DNA from: Pantoea alfalfae
GTDB taxonomy: Bacteria > Pseudomonadota > Gammaproteobacteria > Enterobacterales > Enterobacteriaceae
Direction: 5' to 3'
Assembly: GCF_019880205.1 (NCBI RefSeq)
Contig: NZ_CP082293.1
Location: 124,001 to 188,000 of the forward strand
Length of the DNA stretch: 64,000 nucleotides
The translations under genes and the position numbers were made by a program. Positions within the stretch are counted from its first letter, which is position 1, and the number at the start of each line of letters is the position of its first letter. Below the pieces are notes generated by a model. That model was not told the origin of the DNA and did not search any database. It was given only the letters and a program-made list of their open reading frames with translations. This document shows, one piece after another, positions 1-8,622 of this stretch.

Positions 1-420
1 CAGCGCGGCAGACGAGTTGGCAGAGGGAATGCCGCACATCTTCACAAAGTCGATAAACGGCAGTGTGACGGTATCGCCTTTGGTCGGATAGCGCGAAAAG
101 GACTGAATAATGCCTGCCCAGGTTTTGAAATCGTTATCCATATCCAGCCGTGCGCCGGTAATGGTAATCTTTTCGTAGCCTTCCGCTTTCACCAGCGTCA
201 GATTCTTCAGCTCTTTCGTCGCATCCGTTGATGCCATAGCGCCGGATTTACCACGTGCGGTTGATTTCAGCGTCGGCACGAACAGTCCAAGACGCATCAA
301 TGCCACCGGCTGAACGGTATTATTCTTGTTGGGATGAAGCTGAATAACTTCGCCACTGTTTTTGGTCACTGACAGAAAAGGTTCAAGTAACGCTTTGTTT
401 TCGTTGTCTTTATCTGCCAT
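1..420 (-). CDS. repA: RepFIB-type plasmid replication initiator, N-terminal part (window-truncated)
   Basis: The first 140 codons of a leftward gene are visible; the C-terminal part lies outside the window. The protein starts MADKDNENK and carries the block [20 protein letters not shown], then [15 protein letters not shown] and [14 protein letters not shown], which I recognise as the N-terminal winged-helix region of RepFIB (Rep_3 superfamily) initiators. Such proteins bind iterons and open the plasmid origin. Five iterons lie immediately upstream, which is the expected arrangement and also suggests self-repression. The ribosome site upstream of the ATG is weak (AGGATC), consistent with a tightly limited initiator. 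The family call is strong; the exact incompatibility group is not determined. Confidence 0.93.
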   Translation of the reverse strand, partial: MADKDNENKALLEPFLSVTKNSGEVIQLHPNKNNTVQPVALMRLGLFVPTLKSTARGKSGAMASTDATKELKNLTLVKAEGYEKITITGARLDMDNDFKTWAGIIQSFSRYPTKGDTVTLPFIDFVKMCGIPSANSSAAL

Positions 421-460
421 GGCTTAGGATCTTCATTCTGTGGATGAAAGGGATCGTTTT

Positions 461-566
461 CTGACTACAGTGAACATTAGCACTGTTTACAGTGAACATT
501 CTACCTGGTACAGTGAATAAAGTACTGATTACAGTGAACACTTTACTGATTATAGTGAACGCGATC
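461..566. repeat. Replication iterons (five copies) upstream of repA
   Basis: The core ACAGTGAAC or a one-base variant starts at 467, 489, 510, 531 and 552, so spacing is 22, 21, 21 and 21 bp, two helical turns. The flank is conserved too (ctga/t-t-t/a before the core). Regular phasing next to a RepFIB-type repA marks these as initiator binding sites and the functional origin. The third copy ends in AAT and the fifth begins with ATAG, so they are the weakest. Confidence 0.93.
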
Positions 567-882
567 ACCCTTTGAGCCCTTGCGGGGTGCGGCCTGCGAC
601 GATCGGGGATCTCTTAGGATCTCTCTATGATCTATTAAGGATCGTTTTTTAGGATCGGGTCAGTGTATAAGTGGATAACTGACTGGCAGGTATGATTTTC
701 AGACTCACAGACAGGTTGCGTAATAGCCCCATCTTCGCAACCCCTTCACACTTCCTGAACATCGCCTGTGCAATTCTGACATTCTCCATCGATAAACAAC
801 TTCCTCACTATTATTCATTTTTCATCATTAACTACAGCGTGTATCGTTTCTCAATTACTGAACGAATGAGGAATACAGCACC
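567..882. other. Origin-adjacent region: clustered Dam sites and a DnaA-like box
   Basis: Between about 600 and 657 the hexamer AGGATC or GGGATC occurs repeatedly and GATC appears at least five times, a clustering typical of Dam-regulated origins. At 670-678 AGTGGATAA reads TTATCCACT on the other strand, one base from the DnaA box TTATCCACA. An open frame from 692 to 886 overlaps the next gene, has no convincing ribosome site and resembles nothing I know, so I do not call it. The last 100 bp presumably hold the promoter of the dehydrogenase gene. Confidence 0.6.
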
Positions 883-2253
883 ATGACTGAACATGCTCTA
901 TCACGTAACCCGGCAACAGGTGAAATTCTGGCACGCTATCCTCTGCAGAACAGCACCGAACTGGAACAGACACTGACAGAAAGCACTTCCGCTTTTGCAG
1001 CATGGCAGCACAGCAGTATGAGTGACCGGGTGCGCGTATTACGTCAGCTCGGCGAACAGATCCGTCTGAGAGAACAGGATCTTTCTCGCATGATTACGCT
1101 GGAAATGGGTAAACCCATTGCACAGGCTCGCGCTGAAGTACTGAAATGTGCAAATTTGTGCGACTGGTATGCAGAATATGGCCCGGCAATGCTGGCCGAT
1201 CAGCCCACTCAGATTACCGATGCGTGGCAGCGATTCCGTCCCATTGGGGTGATCCTGGCTGTCATGCCATGGAATTTCCCCCTGTGGCAGGTTCTGCGGG
1301 GCGCAGTCAGTATGTTGCTGGCAGGCAACACCTATCTGCTTAAACACGCGCCTAACGTCATGGGAAGCGCCACACTGATGGCTGAACTGTTCAGGGCAAC
1401 CGATCTGCCTGCTGGCGGCTTTAACCTGATAAACGTCGACAACGACGGTGTCTCCGTCGCGATTAAAGATGACCGCATTGCTGCCGTCGCGGTTACCGGC
1501 AGCGTACGGGCAGGTGCAGCCATCGCGGCTCAGGCAGGTGCAGCGCTCAAGAAAACGGTACTGGAACTGGGTGGATCCGATCCCTTTATCGTGCTGGCGG
1601 ATGCCGATCTTGATGAAGCGGTTAAATCTGCCGTTATTGGACGTTTCCAGAATACCGGGCAGGTGTGTATGGCTGCCAAACGCTTTATTGTTGAAGCTCC
1701 AATCGCTGAAGAATTTGAAAAACGCTTCACTGCCGCGGTCCAGGCACTCACCATGGGCGATCCGCTGGATGAAAGCACTTTTCTGGGTCCGATGGCACGC
1801 GCCGATCTGCGCGATGAACTGGATGGACAGGTGAAAGCAACACTACGTGAAGGTGCGCGTCTGGTGCTGGGTGGCGAGAAGGTGGCAGGGCAGGGTAACT
1901 ACTATGCGCCAACCATTCTCGCTGATGTTACCAGCACCATGACCGCGTTCAGGCAGGAGCTGTTTGGTCCGGTCGCGGCCATTGCCATAGCACGGGATCC
2001 TAAGCATGCGCTGGAGATTGCCAATGACAGCGAATTTGGCCTCAGTGCTACCGTCTGGAGCGGTAACGAAGAAACTGCCGATCGGCTGGCACTGCAGCTG
2101 GAAGTCGGTGCCGTGTTTATTAATGGCAACGGCGCGTCCGATCCGCGCGTTACCATTGGTGGCGTCAAGAAAAGTGGCTATGGTCGTGAGCTGTCACACT
2201 TTGGTGTGCACGAATTCTGTAACGTGCAGACCGTGTGGAAAAACCGCCGCTAG
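883..2253 (+). CDS. sad: Succinate-semialdehyde dehydrogenase, Sad/YneI type
   Basis: A 456-residue cytoplasmic aldehyde dehydrogenase that oxidises an aldehyde, most likely succinate semialdehyde, with NAD(P)+. The sequence closely follows the E. coli YneI (Sad) pattern: NPATGE near the start, PWNFPLWQVLRGA in the cofactor domain, VTGSVRAGAAIAAQAGAALK, the general-base motif ELGGSDPF with Glu228, and the nucleophile in NTGQVC at Cys262, ending GRELSHFGVHEFCNVQTVWK. Length matches the family. It ends 3 bp from a convergent FAD oxidoreductase. With that neighbour a role in 4-aminobutyrate or amine breakdown is plausible, but no transaminase gene is adjacent. The ATG at 883 is followed directly by the typical N-terminus. 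Confidence 0.93.
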   Translation: MTEHALSRNPATGEILARYPLQNSTELEQTLTESTSAFAAWQHSSMSDRVRVLRQLGEQIRLREQDLSRMITLEMGKPIAQARAEVLKCANLCDWYAEYGPAMLADQPTQITDAWQRFRPIGVILAVMPWNFPLWQVLRGAVSMLLAGNTYLLKHAPNVMGSATLMAELFRATDLPAGGFNLINVDNDGVSVAIKDDRIAAVAVTGSVRAGAAIAAQAGAALKKTVLELGGSDPFIVLADADLDEAVKSAVIGRFQNTGQVCMAAKRFIVEAPIAEEFEKRFTAAVQALTMGDPLDESTFLGPMARADLRDELDGQVKATLREGARLVLGGEKVAGQGNYYAPTILADVTSTMTAFRQELFGPVAAIAIARDPKHALEIANDSEFGLSATVWSGNEETADRLALQLEVGAVFINGNGASDPRVTIGGVKKSGYGRELSHFGVHEFCNVQTVWKNRR

Positions 2254-2256
2254 TTT

Positions 2257-3435
2257 TTACTGCGCTGCCGGAAGATAGGCAGGCGCAGTTTTAGCGACCT
2301 CACTGAGCGGACGCAGCAACCGATGCGGGGCAAACCCACTCAGCATCGGTGAAGGTGTACCGCTCAGCATCTCCTCAGCCACCAGTCTGCCCAGTAAGGG
2401 GGCAAGGGTCATGCCACTATGACTGACCATCAGATAAACGCGTGCTGACTCACTGATGTAGCCCAGTGCGGGCAATCCATCTGCCGGGCGCGATCGCTGT
2501 CCTGTTTCAATCCGCTCAATTCTCGCGCCTTCGGTGTTTTTAAACAGCCGCCGCAACCGACGCAACATCTCTTTGCCAATCAGTCCATCCGGCGAGACCG
2601 GCCGCGCCGGATCGGCGTGCTGATCCAGATCCAGCGCCTGCAGCATCAGGCGACCACCGCCATCCGGCCGCACATTCAGTTCCGGGGTAATCAGATTGCA
2701 TCTAAGTGGGATCGGCAAAGGCTGCGTCTGCGCCAGAAAACTGCAGGCAACAGGATCGGCGCGGTTCGCATCGGTCATCGCCAGTTCAAGCCCGCACTGA
2801 CTTATCAGTTCCGGCGCCCAACGGCCGGTTGCCAGCACCAACTGATCGCCGCGCCATTCATCCCCACTGGCCAGCGTAAGATGGACATCCTGCGCCGATT
2901 CAGTCAGCGTCGTCACTTCATTATTGCAGACCAGCTGCCCGCCACTGGTACGCAGATCAGCCAGCAGAGAGGCGATAAACAGGCTGGGATAGAGCAGGCA
3001 CTCCGAAGGGAAAGACCAGGCGTGCTGAACGCGGGGATCGAGCCGCAACTCAGGCATTGCTCCCAGGAGTGCGGCGCGGCTACGTTTCTCTACGGGATAA
3101 TCGAGCGTCGTAAGCTTTGCTGCGCGCTGCGCCAGCTGACGCAGGGATAATTCATCGGCTGCCCACTCCAGCGTGCCGGTTTCCAGCAGCCATCGGGGCG
3201 ATGCAGGATGACTGGCCTGCCAGCGCTTATGCTCGTCTATCGCATGGGCATTAAGATCATGGTAGCTGGTGGGTTCTTTGCCGTTGGCATTGACCCAGGC
3301 GTAGCTGATCTGACTGGTTCCGTTGCCAGGATAGTTTTTATCGAAGACGGTGACCTGTGCGCCCCGTCGCGACAATGACTGCGCGACGGCTAAACCCAGC
3401 ACGCCTGCACCGATTACAGCAATACGTTGTGGCAT
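2257..3435 (-). CDS. DadA-like FAD-dependent amino acid oxidoreductase
   Basis: A 392-residue DAO-fold flavoprotein. The N-terminus MPQRIAVIGAGVLGLAVAQS holds the GxGxxG dinucleotide motif at residues 9-14, followed by the acidic residue of VFDK about 18 residues on. The block NGTSQISYAWVNANGKEP and a C-terminal HSGMTLAPLLGRLVAEEML segment are typical of D-amino acid dehydrogenase or glycine oxidase relatives. The longer frame opening at 3519 adds 28 residues before the Rossmann fold. I choose 3435 because AGGAGA sits eight bases before that ATG. Substrate is unknown. Members usually feed electrons to quinones or oxygen while making a 2-oxo acid or imine. The gene is convergent with the aldehyde dehydrogenase and leaves almost no space for a terminator. 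Confidence 0.85.
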   Translation of the reverse strand: MPQRIAVIGAGVLGLAVAQSLSRRGAQVTVFDKNYPGNGTSQISYAWVNANGKEPTSYHDLNAHAIDEHKRWQASHPASPRWLLETGTLEWAADELSLRQLAQRAAKLTTLDYPVEKRSRAALLGAMPELRLDPRVQHAWSFPSECLLYPSLFIASLLADLRTSGGQLVCNNEVTTLTESAQDVHLTLASGDEWRGDQLVLATGRWAPELISQCGLELAMTDANRADPVACSFLAQTQPLPIPLRCNLITPELNVRPDGGGRLMLQALDLDQHADPARPVSPDGLIGKEMLRRLRRLFKNTEGARIERIETGQRSRPADGLPALGYISESARVYLMVSHSGMTLAPLLGRLVAEEMLSGTPSPMLSGFAPHRLLRPLSEVAKTAPAYLPAAQ

Positions 3436-3527
3436 ATCTGGTCTCTCCTGAACAGGGATTAGTGAAAAACTGCTACCCGCCGGTTCGCTTACTATTGCGA
3501 AGTCAAAGAAGTACGTCAACCGCTACG

Positions 3528-4757
3528 TCAGGCGGTGGTTTCATCGAACCACGCGGGCACCGGATCGGCCAGAGTGATCCACTGTTCAGGCCCCGCAGCC
3601 ATCTCCTGTGGTGTCAGCAACGCATGATCCAGCGCGGCACGGACGCTCTTCTCGTCCATCTCAATGCCGATAAAGACCAGCTCCTGGCGCGCGTCGCCGG
3701 TACCTTCCTGCCACTGTTCAGCGATAAAGTTGAGCGAATCCGCATCCTGTGGCCATTCAGTTCGCGGCACGCTGACCCACCAGCGCCCGGCATAACCCTG
3801 ACGTGCCACTGCGCCCGCCTGCGACCACATCGCGGCATATTCCGGCCGACTGGCCAGCCAGAAGTAGCCTTTAGAGCGGATAACGCCATCAAGCTGGTGG
3901 TTTACTGCATGCCAGAAACGCTGCGGATGGAACGGACGACGGGCGCGATAGACAAAGTTACGAATGCCATACTCCTCCGATTCCGGCTGATGCTCACCGC
4001 GCAGGGTCTGCAGCCAGCCGGGTGCCTGCGCTGCCCGGTCAAAATCAAACCGGCCGGTATTCAGCAGGCAGTCCAGCGGAACCTGCCCAAACTCACTGTT
4101 CACAATAAGCGCATGCGGATTAAGCGCCTGCAGCATGCCCTTCAACTGGTGCAGCTGCGCCGGGCTGAGCAGGTCCGTTTTGTTCAGCACCAGCAAATCA
4201 CAAAACTCAATCTGATCCACCAGCAGATCAACCACGGATCGCTCATCCTGCTCGCCCAGCGACTCACCGCGCGACTGAAGATCATCGACTGAACGGTAAT
4301 CGCGCAGGAAGTTAAAGCCATCCACCACGGTAATCATGCTATCCAGCCGGGCATAGGCTGAAAGACTTTCACCCGCTTCATCTTCAAACGTAAAGGTTTC
4401 GGCGACCGGCAGCGGTTCAGAAATACCGGTAGACTCAATCACCAGGTGATCGAAACGCCCGGCCTGAGCCAGACGTTTTACCTCCAGCAGCAGATCTTCT
4501 CGCAACGTGCAGCAGATACAGCCGTTACTCATTTCGACCAGCTTTTCGTCGGTGCGGGAGAGCTGCGCACCGCCATCGCGCACCAGCGCAGCATCAATAT
4601 TAATTTCAGACATATCATTGACGATCACCGCTATGCGACGTCCTTCGCGGTTGTTCAGTATATGATTAAGCAGGGTAGTTTTACCGGCACCGAGAAAGCC
4701 AGAGAGAACGGCAACCGGCAGACGGGGATCGTCTGATGTCAGAGCAGAGAGTGTCAT
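3528..4757 (-). CDS. COG0523/CobW family zinc-responsive GTPase (ZigA/YciC type)
   Basis: A 409-residue G3E GTPase. It shows the P-loop GFLGAGKTT at residues 20-28, the family metal motif C80-I-C-C83, the switch region [12 protein letters not shown] near residue 104, and the guanine-specificity motif NKTD at 192-195. The C-terminal half carries the CobW_C domain with histidines for metal. These proteins deliver zinc to client enzymes under zinc starvation. A Zur-type palindrome lies 31 bp upstream of the ATG, so zinc-starvation induction is strongly suggested. The neighbouring divergent ASCH gene may share the control. Length and motifs are normal and the gene appears intact. Confidence 0.92.
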   Translation of the reverse strand: MTLSALTSDDPRLPVAVLSGFLGAGKTTLLNHILNNREGRRIAVIVNDMSEINIDAALVRDGGAQLSRTDEKLVEMSNGCICCTLREDLLLEVKRLAQAGRFDHLVIESTGISEPLPVAETFTFEDEAGESLSAYARLDSMITVVDGFNFLRDYRSVDDLQSRGESLGEQDERSVVDLLVDQIEFCDLLVLNKTDLLSPAQLHQLKGMLQALNPHALIVNSEFGQVPLDCLLNTGRFDFDRAAQAPGWLQTLRGEHQPESEEYGIRNFVYRARRPFHPQRFWHAVNHQLDGVIRSKGYFWLASRPEYAAMWSQAGAVARQGYAGRWWVSVPRTEWPQDADSLNFIAEQWQEGTGDARQELVFIGIEMDEKSVRAALDHALLTPQEMAAGPEQWITLADPVPAWFDETTA

Positions 4758-4787
4758 GGTGTTACCTGTAAGAACGCAATTAAAGAT

Positions 4788-4804
4788 ATGTTATAACATA
4801 ACAT
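4788..4804. promoter_or_regulatory. Zur box (zinc uptake regulator operator)
   Basis: ATGTTATAACATAACAT is a perfect inverted repeat with 7-bp arms around AAC. It matches the enterobacterial Zur core ATGTTATAnTATAACAT at 15 of 16 defined positions. It lies between the COG0523 GTPase and the divergent ASCH gene, 31 bp upstream of the GTPase start, where a bound repressor would cover the promoter. Confidence 0.88.
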
Positions 4805-4875
4805 TAATGGATTTGTTTTCAACCCGGGTTTGTGCTTTTGTTTCGGGTATCAAAGAGCGTTTAAAAGGAGCGGAA

Positions 4876-5211
4876 ATGCAACAACTCACGCTTGTCCCGC
4901 GTCTGATGCCAGCCGTCAGGTGCGGAGAGAAAACCTCGACAATTCGCTGGCTGGAGGGCGATATCACCATTGGCCCGCTGAGACTGGTGAATCAGCAGGA
5001 TGAAAATGACGCGGTAATCGTGTCGGTGACGCAGGTCGACACGCTGCGCTTAAGCGAAGTCGCCGCAATGCTGGGAAAACAGGAGGAATGGCCTGATGAG
5101 GTGCTGCTGGAAGGGATGCGCGAGCACTATCCGGAGATCAGGCTGAGCAGTGAGGTGCAGCTAATCACTCACCTCACGCCCGCAGAAACCCTGCAGAAGC
5201 TCCCTGAATAG
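4876..5211 (+). CDS. ASCH-domain (PUA-like) small protein
   Basis: A 111-residue protein. The strand pattern LTLVPRLMPAVRCGEKTSTIRWLEGDITIGPLRLV, with a conserved lysine and the TIRW motif, resembles ASCH-domain proteins, which adopt a PUA-like fold and bind RNA or modified nucleosides. The open frame extends upstream to 4756, but the ATG at 4876 has AGGAG eight bases before it and gives a domain of normal length. The longer version would also run through the Zur box. Function is unknown. It stops 3 bp before the end of a convergent regulator gene. Confidence 0.75.
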   Translation: MQQLTLVPRLMPAVRCGEKTSTIRWLEGDITIGPLRLVNQQDENDAVIVSVTQVDTLRLSEVAAMLGKQEEWPDEVLLEGMREHYPEIRLSSEVQLITHLTPAETLQKLPE

Positions 5212-5214
5212 TGA

Positions 5215-5769
5215 TCAGCTGTGCTCAATCACCAGCAGCGCCATCGTATCGGCTTCCAGCGCCCGAAAGATATGCAGCTCGTCGCCCGGATAGGTAATGT
5301 AATCACCCACATCCAGCTCTACCGCGCTGTCCACCGGCCCCACCAGCGCCCGACCTTTAGCAATAATAATATGCTCTATAGTATTGGGAATATGGGGCTG
5401 CGATATGCGCTCACTGCCAGGCTGAACCTCCAGCAGATAGATATCACGCCGGACGCCAGGCGGGCAGGATGCCAGCAGAACCGCCTGATAGTCAGCCAGA
5501 TCGGCGGTTACTGTCAGGCCCTCTCCACGGCGGATCACCTGCAGACGACGCGCATCCGGCTCCAGCAGCCGTGAAAACGGAATATTCAGCGTTACGCACA
5601 GTGACCACAGCGTCTCAATGCCCGGATTGCCATTACCCGCCTCCAGCTGTGAGAGCGTTGATTTGGCGATACCGGCGCGGCGCGCGACTTCGGCCAGTGA
5701 CAGGCCGGCTCGCTGACGTTCACGCACTAAGGCATTGGCAATGATGCTGATAGGGGTATTCAAACGCAC
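5215..5769 (-). CDS. XRE family regulator with C-terminal cupin domain
   Basis: About 184 residues in two domains. A helix-turn-helix occupies roughly residues 10-65 (RERQRAGLSLAEVARRAGIAK, STLSQLEAGNGNPGIETLW). A cupin sensor fold covers roughly residues 100-184, with QPHIPNTIEHIIIAKG and LDVGDYITYPGDELHIFRAL. This architecture is typical of regulators of neighbouring transport or catabolic genes. It is divergent from the azlCD pair and very likely controls it, perhaps by sensing an amino acid in the cupin. The frame opens with GTG at 5769, but AGGAG overlaps that codon. The TTG at 5763 has better spacing, so the true start is uncertain by two codons. Confidence 0.88.
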   Translation of the reverse strand: MRLNTPISIIANALVRERQRAGLSLAEVARRAGIAKSTLSQLEAGNGNPGIETLWSLCVTLNIPFSRLLEPDARRLQVIRRGEGLTVTADLADYQAVLLASCPPGVRRDIYLLEVQPGSERISQPHIPNTIEHIIIAKGRALVGPVDSAVELDVGDYITYPGDELHIFRALEADTMALLVIEHS

Positions 5770-5796
5770 TCCTGATAAACGAAAAGTTTTTTATAA

Positions 5797-5863
5797 CGAA
5801 CGAATTGTTCGGCTTGTAAAACGCCGCTGCAGTGTTCATTATATCGGATTATACGTTCATTAT
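5797..5863. promoter_or_regulatory. Candidate operator region between regulator and azlC
   Basis: The 105-bp divergent gap holds an inverted repeat CGAACGAATTGTTCG at 5797-5811. It also holds a direct repeat GTTCATTAT at 5834-5842 and 5855-5863, exactly 21 bp apart. Either could bind the XRE dimer. This is inferred from symmetry only. Confidence 0.4.
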
Positions 5864-5874
5864 GAGACAGAGAA

Positions 5875-6543
5875 ATGCTTTTTCCGCAAATGCAGTTGCT
5901 GGACAAAGGGGTGATCAAAGCGATTTTTCTGGTCTGCCTGGCTGATGGAATTGTCGGTTTATCCTATGGCTCGCTGGCCTCCGCCGACGGGTTTCCGCTC
6001 TGGGTACCGCTGGCACTGTCAACGCTGGTGCTGGCAGGTGCGTCTGAGTTTCTGTTTATCGGCATTGTGGCTGGCGGCGGCAGTCCCTTTACCGCGGCCG
6101 CTGCGGGCCTGCTGGTGAATGCACGTCATCTCCCTTTTGGCATTGCGGTCAAAGATCTGGTGGGAAAGGGTTCCCTGGGCTGGTTTGGCTGTCACATTAT
6201 GAATGATGAAAGCGTGGTGTTTGGTATCTCACAACCACAGCTTGCCCAGCGTCGCAGCGCGTACTGGCTGTGCGGCATCGGTATCGGCTTAATCTGGCCG
6301 GTGAGTGTTATGACCGGGGCGGCGATTGGTCAGTTTATTCCTGATGTCTCAATGATTGGGCTGGATGCGGTGTTTCCGGCGATCCTGATTGCTCTGATCT
6401 TCCCGGCGCTGCGCCAGCGGCGAACCAGAATCCCCGCCACCGTCGGCGCGCTGCTCTACTTACTGGCGACGCCGCTGGTTCCGGCGGGCATGCCAGTACT
6501 GTTCTCGCTGCTGGGCCTGCTGACATGGAGATCGCGCAAATGA
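5875..6543 (+). CDS. azlC: AzlC family branched-chain amino acid exporter, large subunit
   Basis: A 222-residue polytopic inner-membrane protein with about seven hydrophobic segments. The N-terminal part has the family patterns GLSYGSLASADGFPLW, ASEFLFIGIVAGGGSP and LLVNARHLPFGIAV. It matches AzlC/YgaZ proteins, which pair with a small AzlD/YgaH subunit to export branched-chain amino acids or methionine. It overlaps the next gene by ATGA, so translation is coupled and both subunits are made together. The ribosome site is weak. The actual substrate is not visible from sequence. The upstream cupin regulator suggests induction by an amino acid or analogue. Confidence 0.9.
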   Translation: MLFPQMQLLDKGVIKAIFLVCLADGIVGLSYGSLASADGFPLWVPLALSTLVLAGASEFLFIGIVAGGGSPFTAAAAGLLVNARHLPFGIAVKDLVGKGSLGWFGCHIMNDESVVFGISQPQLAQRRSAYWLCGIGIGLIWPVSVMTGAAIGQFIPDVSMIGLDAVFPAILIALIFPALRQRRTRIPATVGALLYLLATPLVPAGMPVLFSLLGLLTWRSRK

Positions 6544-6863
6544 CGCATCAGGGAATGATCATTGCCGGCATCGCCATGCTGGCCGCCGGAACGTATCTGA
6601 TGCGCTTTGCCGGTGTCAGGCTGGGAAATCGTCTGCCTATCAGCGAGCGCACTCAGCAGATGCTCTCCGACGCTGCCACTGTGTTACTGCTGGCCGTCGC
6701 GGCGACCACCACGCTGTTTGAAGGCCAGCATTTTGCCGGTGTGGCACGGGTGGCGGGCGTGGGGTTTGCCCTGTTGCTGGCCTGGCGTCGGGCTCCACTG
6801 ATTGTCATTATTCTGGGGGCGGCAGCGATGACCGCGCTGTTGCGTTTTCTCGGCGTGGCCTGA
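6540..6863 (+). CDS. azlD: AzlD family exporter small subunit
   Basis: A 107-residue membrane protein with about four hydrophobic helices. It carries the AzlD signature GTYLMRFAGVRLGNRLP, followed by LLAVAATTTLFEG and a terminal PLIVIILGAAAMTALLR. The start at 6540 overlaps the azlC stop as ATGA and has GGAG nine bases upstream. A frame start at 6525 would add five residues and lacks a clear ribosome site. It is the obligate partner of AzlC in the two-component exporter. Confidence 0.88.
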   Translation: MTHQGMIIAGIAMLAAGTYLMRFAGVRLGNRLPISERTQQMLSDAATVLLLAVAATTTLFEGQHFAGVARVAGVGFALLLAWRRAPLIVIILGAAAMTALLRFLGVA

Positions 6864-6978
6864 TGCTGCTTTACACGACTTCCCCGGACATCACTGTAAA
6901 GCGCCTCCAGCGCCCAGGATTGCTATCTGACCGGGCATCACGGCATGATGGTCACTCATCACCCGCCGGAGTTTACGC

Positions 6979-7707
6979 ATGAATCGTCCGCTACAGATTG
7001 GTCTGTTACTTTTCCCTGATGTTACCCAGCTCGATTTAACCGGCCCGTGGGAGGTATTTGCACGCACGCCCGGCGTGGAGTGCCATCTGATCTGGAAAAA
7101 TCGTCAGCCGGTACGCTCCGATCGCGGCCTGTCGATATTACCGACTACCACCTTTGACGATTGTCCATTACTGGATGTGATCTGCGTACCGGGCGGGCCA
7201 GGACAGATTGCCCTGATGTCGGATGATGAAACGCTGAATTTTCTGCGACGGCAGGCTGACCAGGCGCAATGGGTCACTTCGGTCTGTACCGGTTCGCTGG
7301 TGCTGGGCGCTGCCGGATTGCTGAAAGGATACCGAGCGACCTCACACTGGAGTTCCATCGATCAACTAGCTTTGCTGGGCGCGGAGCCAGTGAATCAGCG
7401 GGTGGTGCGTGACCGCAACCGTATCAGCGGCGCAGGCGTCACCTCCGGCATCGATTTTGCCCTGACGCTGGTGGCGGAAATCGCAGGAGACGCCGTCGCC
7501 AGAGCCGTTCAGCTGCAGATGGAATATGACCCCGAACCACCGTTTTCCTCCGGCTCGCCGCAGACCGCGCCGCCCGCGGAGGTGGCGCAGGCACGGGCGA
7601 AAATGGCTGAGTTCATTGCTACGCGCCGTGCAGCAACTGAGCGGGCCGCGCGGCGACTACAGGCTGATCAGCTTACGGACGCCGGGGATGCGCAACAGCA
7701 GAAGTGA
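6979..7707 (+). CDS. DJ-1/PfpI family protein, isonitrile hydratase-like
   Basis: A 242-residue class I glutamine amidotransferase-like protein. The core runs IGLLLFPDVTQLDLTGPWEVF, then DVICVPGGPGQIALM, then the nucleophile elbow TSVCTGSLVLGAAGLL with Cys at about residue 102, and ATSHWSSI with its histidine. The pattern with FPDVTQLDLTGP is that of isonitrile hydratases (InhA) and AraC-type ThiJ domains. No helix-turn-helix follows, so it is probably an enzyme. The last 51 bp overlap the 3' end of the opposite acyltransferase gene, an unusually long convergent overlap. Confidence 0.8.
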   Translation: MNRPLQIGLLLFPDVTQLDLTGPWEVFARTPGVECHLIWKNRQPVRSDRGLSILPTTTFDDCPLLDVICVPGGPGQIALMSDDETLNFLRRQADQAQWVTSVCTGSLVLGAAGLLKGYRATSHWSSIDQLALLGAEPVNQRVVRDRNRISGAGVTSGIDFALTLVAEIAGDAVARAVQLQMEYDPEPPFSSGSPQTAPPAEVAQARAKMAEFIATRRAATERAARRLQADQLTDAGDAQQQK

Positions 7708-8622
7708 CAGCGCCATCGAGATGATCAGCGTCAGGGCGATGACCAGCAGTTTATCGCCCAGAGTTTGAATGCGGATAGCGGCTGCCAGCACACCAAAAAT
7801 CAGGTAATGCAGGATATAAACACCGGTCATGGTCTTGCCGAGTGTGGTCAGAAATGAGGTCAGCCATTGGGCTTTATCCGGCAGCCGGATAGCGTTAATG
7901 CTGATCACGATCAGCACCACCAGCAGATAAACCTGTGAGCCGGTCAGCACCACATCATTGTGGGTCGCCAGAAAGCGCGCGATAAAGTAATAGCGCTCAT
8001 ACAGCCAGGTAAAGAGATACACCGCGGGCAGCAGTAGAAGGCTCACCTTTATGACTCTGGGTGATGTCAGTAACTGCATCACCCGTGGCGCAGCCATCAG
8101 TCGGCCCGTAAGGTAATAAAGTACTCAGGTCCAGATTCGGTACTGTGGCAGCAGCGAAAAGGCCCGCTGGTCCGGATAGAGGCTGGCGAGCAGGTCATAA
8201 GCAAAGGCCAGCACCAGCAACAATAAAATCCCTGCTGCCATTGCGCCAGGCCGCTGAATCAGCCAGTCGATTAGCGGATGCGAGATGTAAATGACAATCA
8301 GTGCAATCACAAACCACGGCTGGATCAGGTAGCCTTTGTGGTGCATCCCGGCAAACCAGAAAAAGCTGAACCAGAAGATAAAAATCAGCATAATGCGGCG
8401 AATTTTGCCAAGCTGCCATGCGGGTGTGTGCAGCTCGCCCGCGTCGAGATAGCCGCTCAGCAGAAAATAGAGCGGCGTAGCAATGGTCGAGATAAAACTC
8501 AGCACATTCAGCGTCAGATTAACGTCGTAATGGTAGCTGTCGTAACTCTGATACAGCGTGAAAAACGACACGGCGGTGATGCAGGCCAGCGTCTTCAGCA
8601 TTGCCAGCCCGGTCTTATTCAC
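7657..8622 (-). pseudogene. Acyltransferase-3 family membrane protein, interrupted by in-frame TGA
   Basis: Two open segments, 8622-8125 and 8097-7657, are in the same frame and separated only by a TGA at 8127-8125. Reading through gives about 321 residues with roughly ten hydrophobic helices. This fits acyltransferase-3 (WecH/OafA-like) proteins, with ATPLYFLLSGYL early and TMTGVYILHYLIFG late. The residue before the stop is Thr in YRIWT; a TGG to TGA change is the simplest cause. The usual Arg and His of the first helix (R-x10-H) are not visible, so the protein was already divergent. The GTG start has GGGAGG six bases upstream and overlaps the end of the RND gene, so it is the third gene of that operon. 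Confidence 0.72.

Noticed and set aside
692..886. 64-codon frame before the aldehyde dehydrogenase gene
   Set aside because: No ribosome site, no family resemblance, overlaps the origin-proximal DNA and the start of sad.
2617..3150. Long rightward frame opposite the DadA-like gene
   Set aside because: Antisense shadow; codon pattern follows the real gene.
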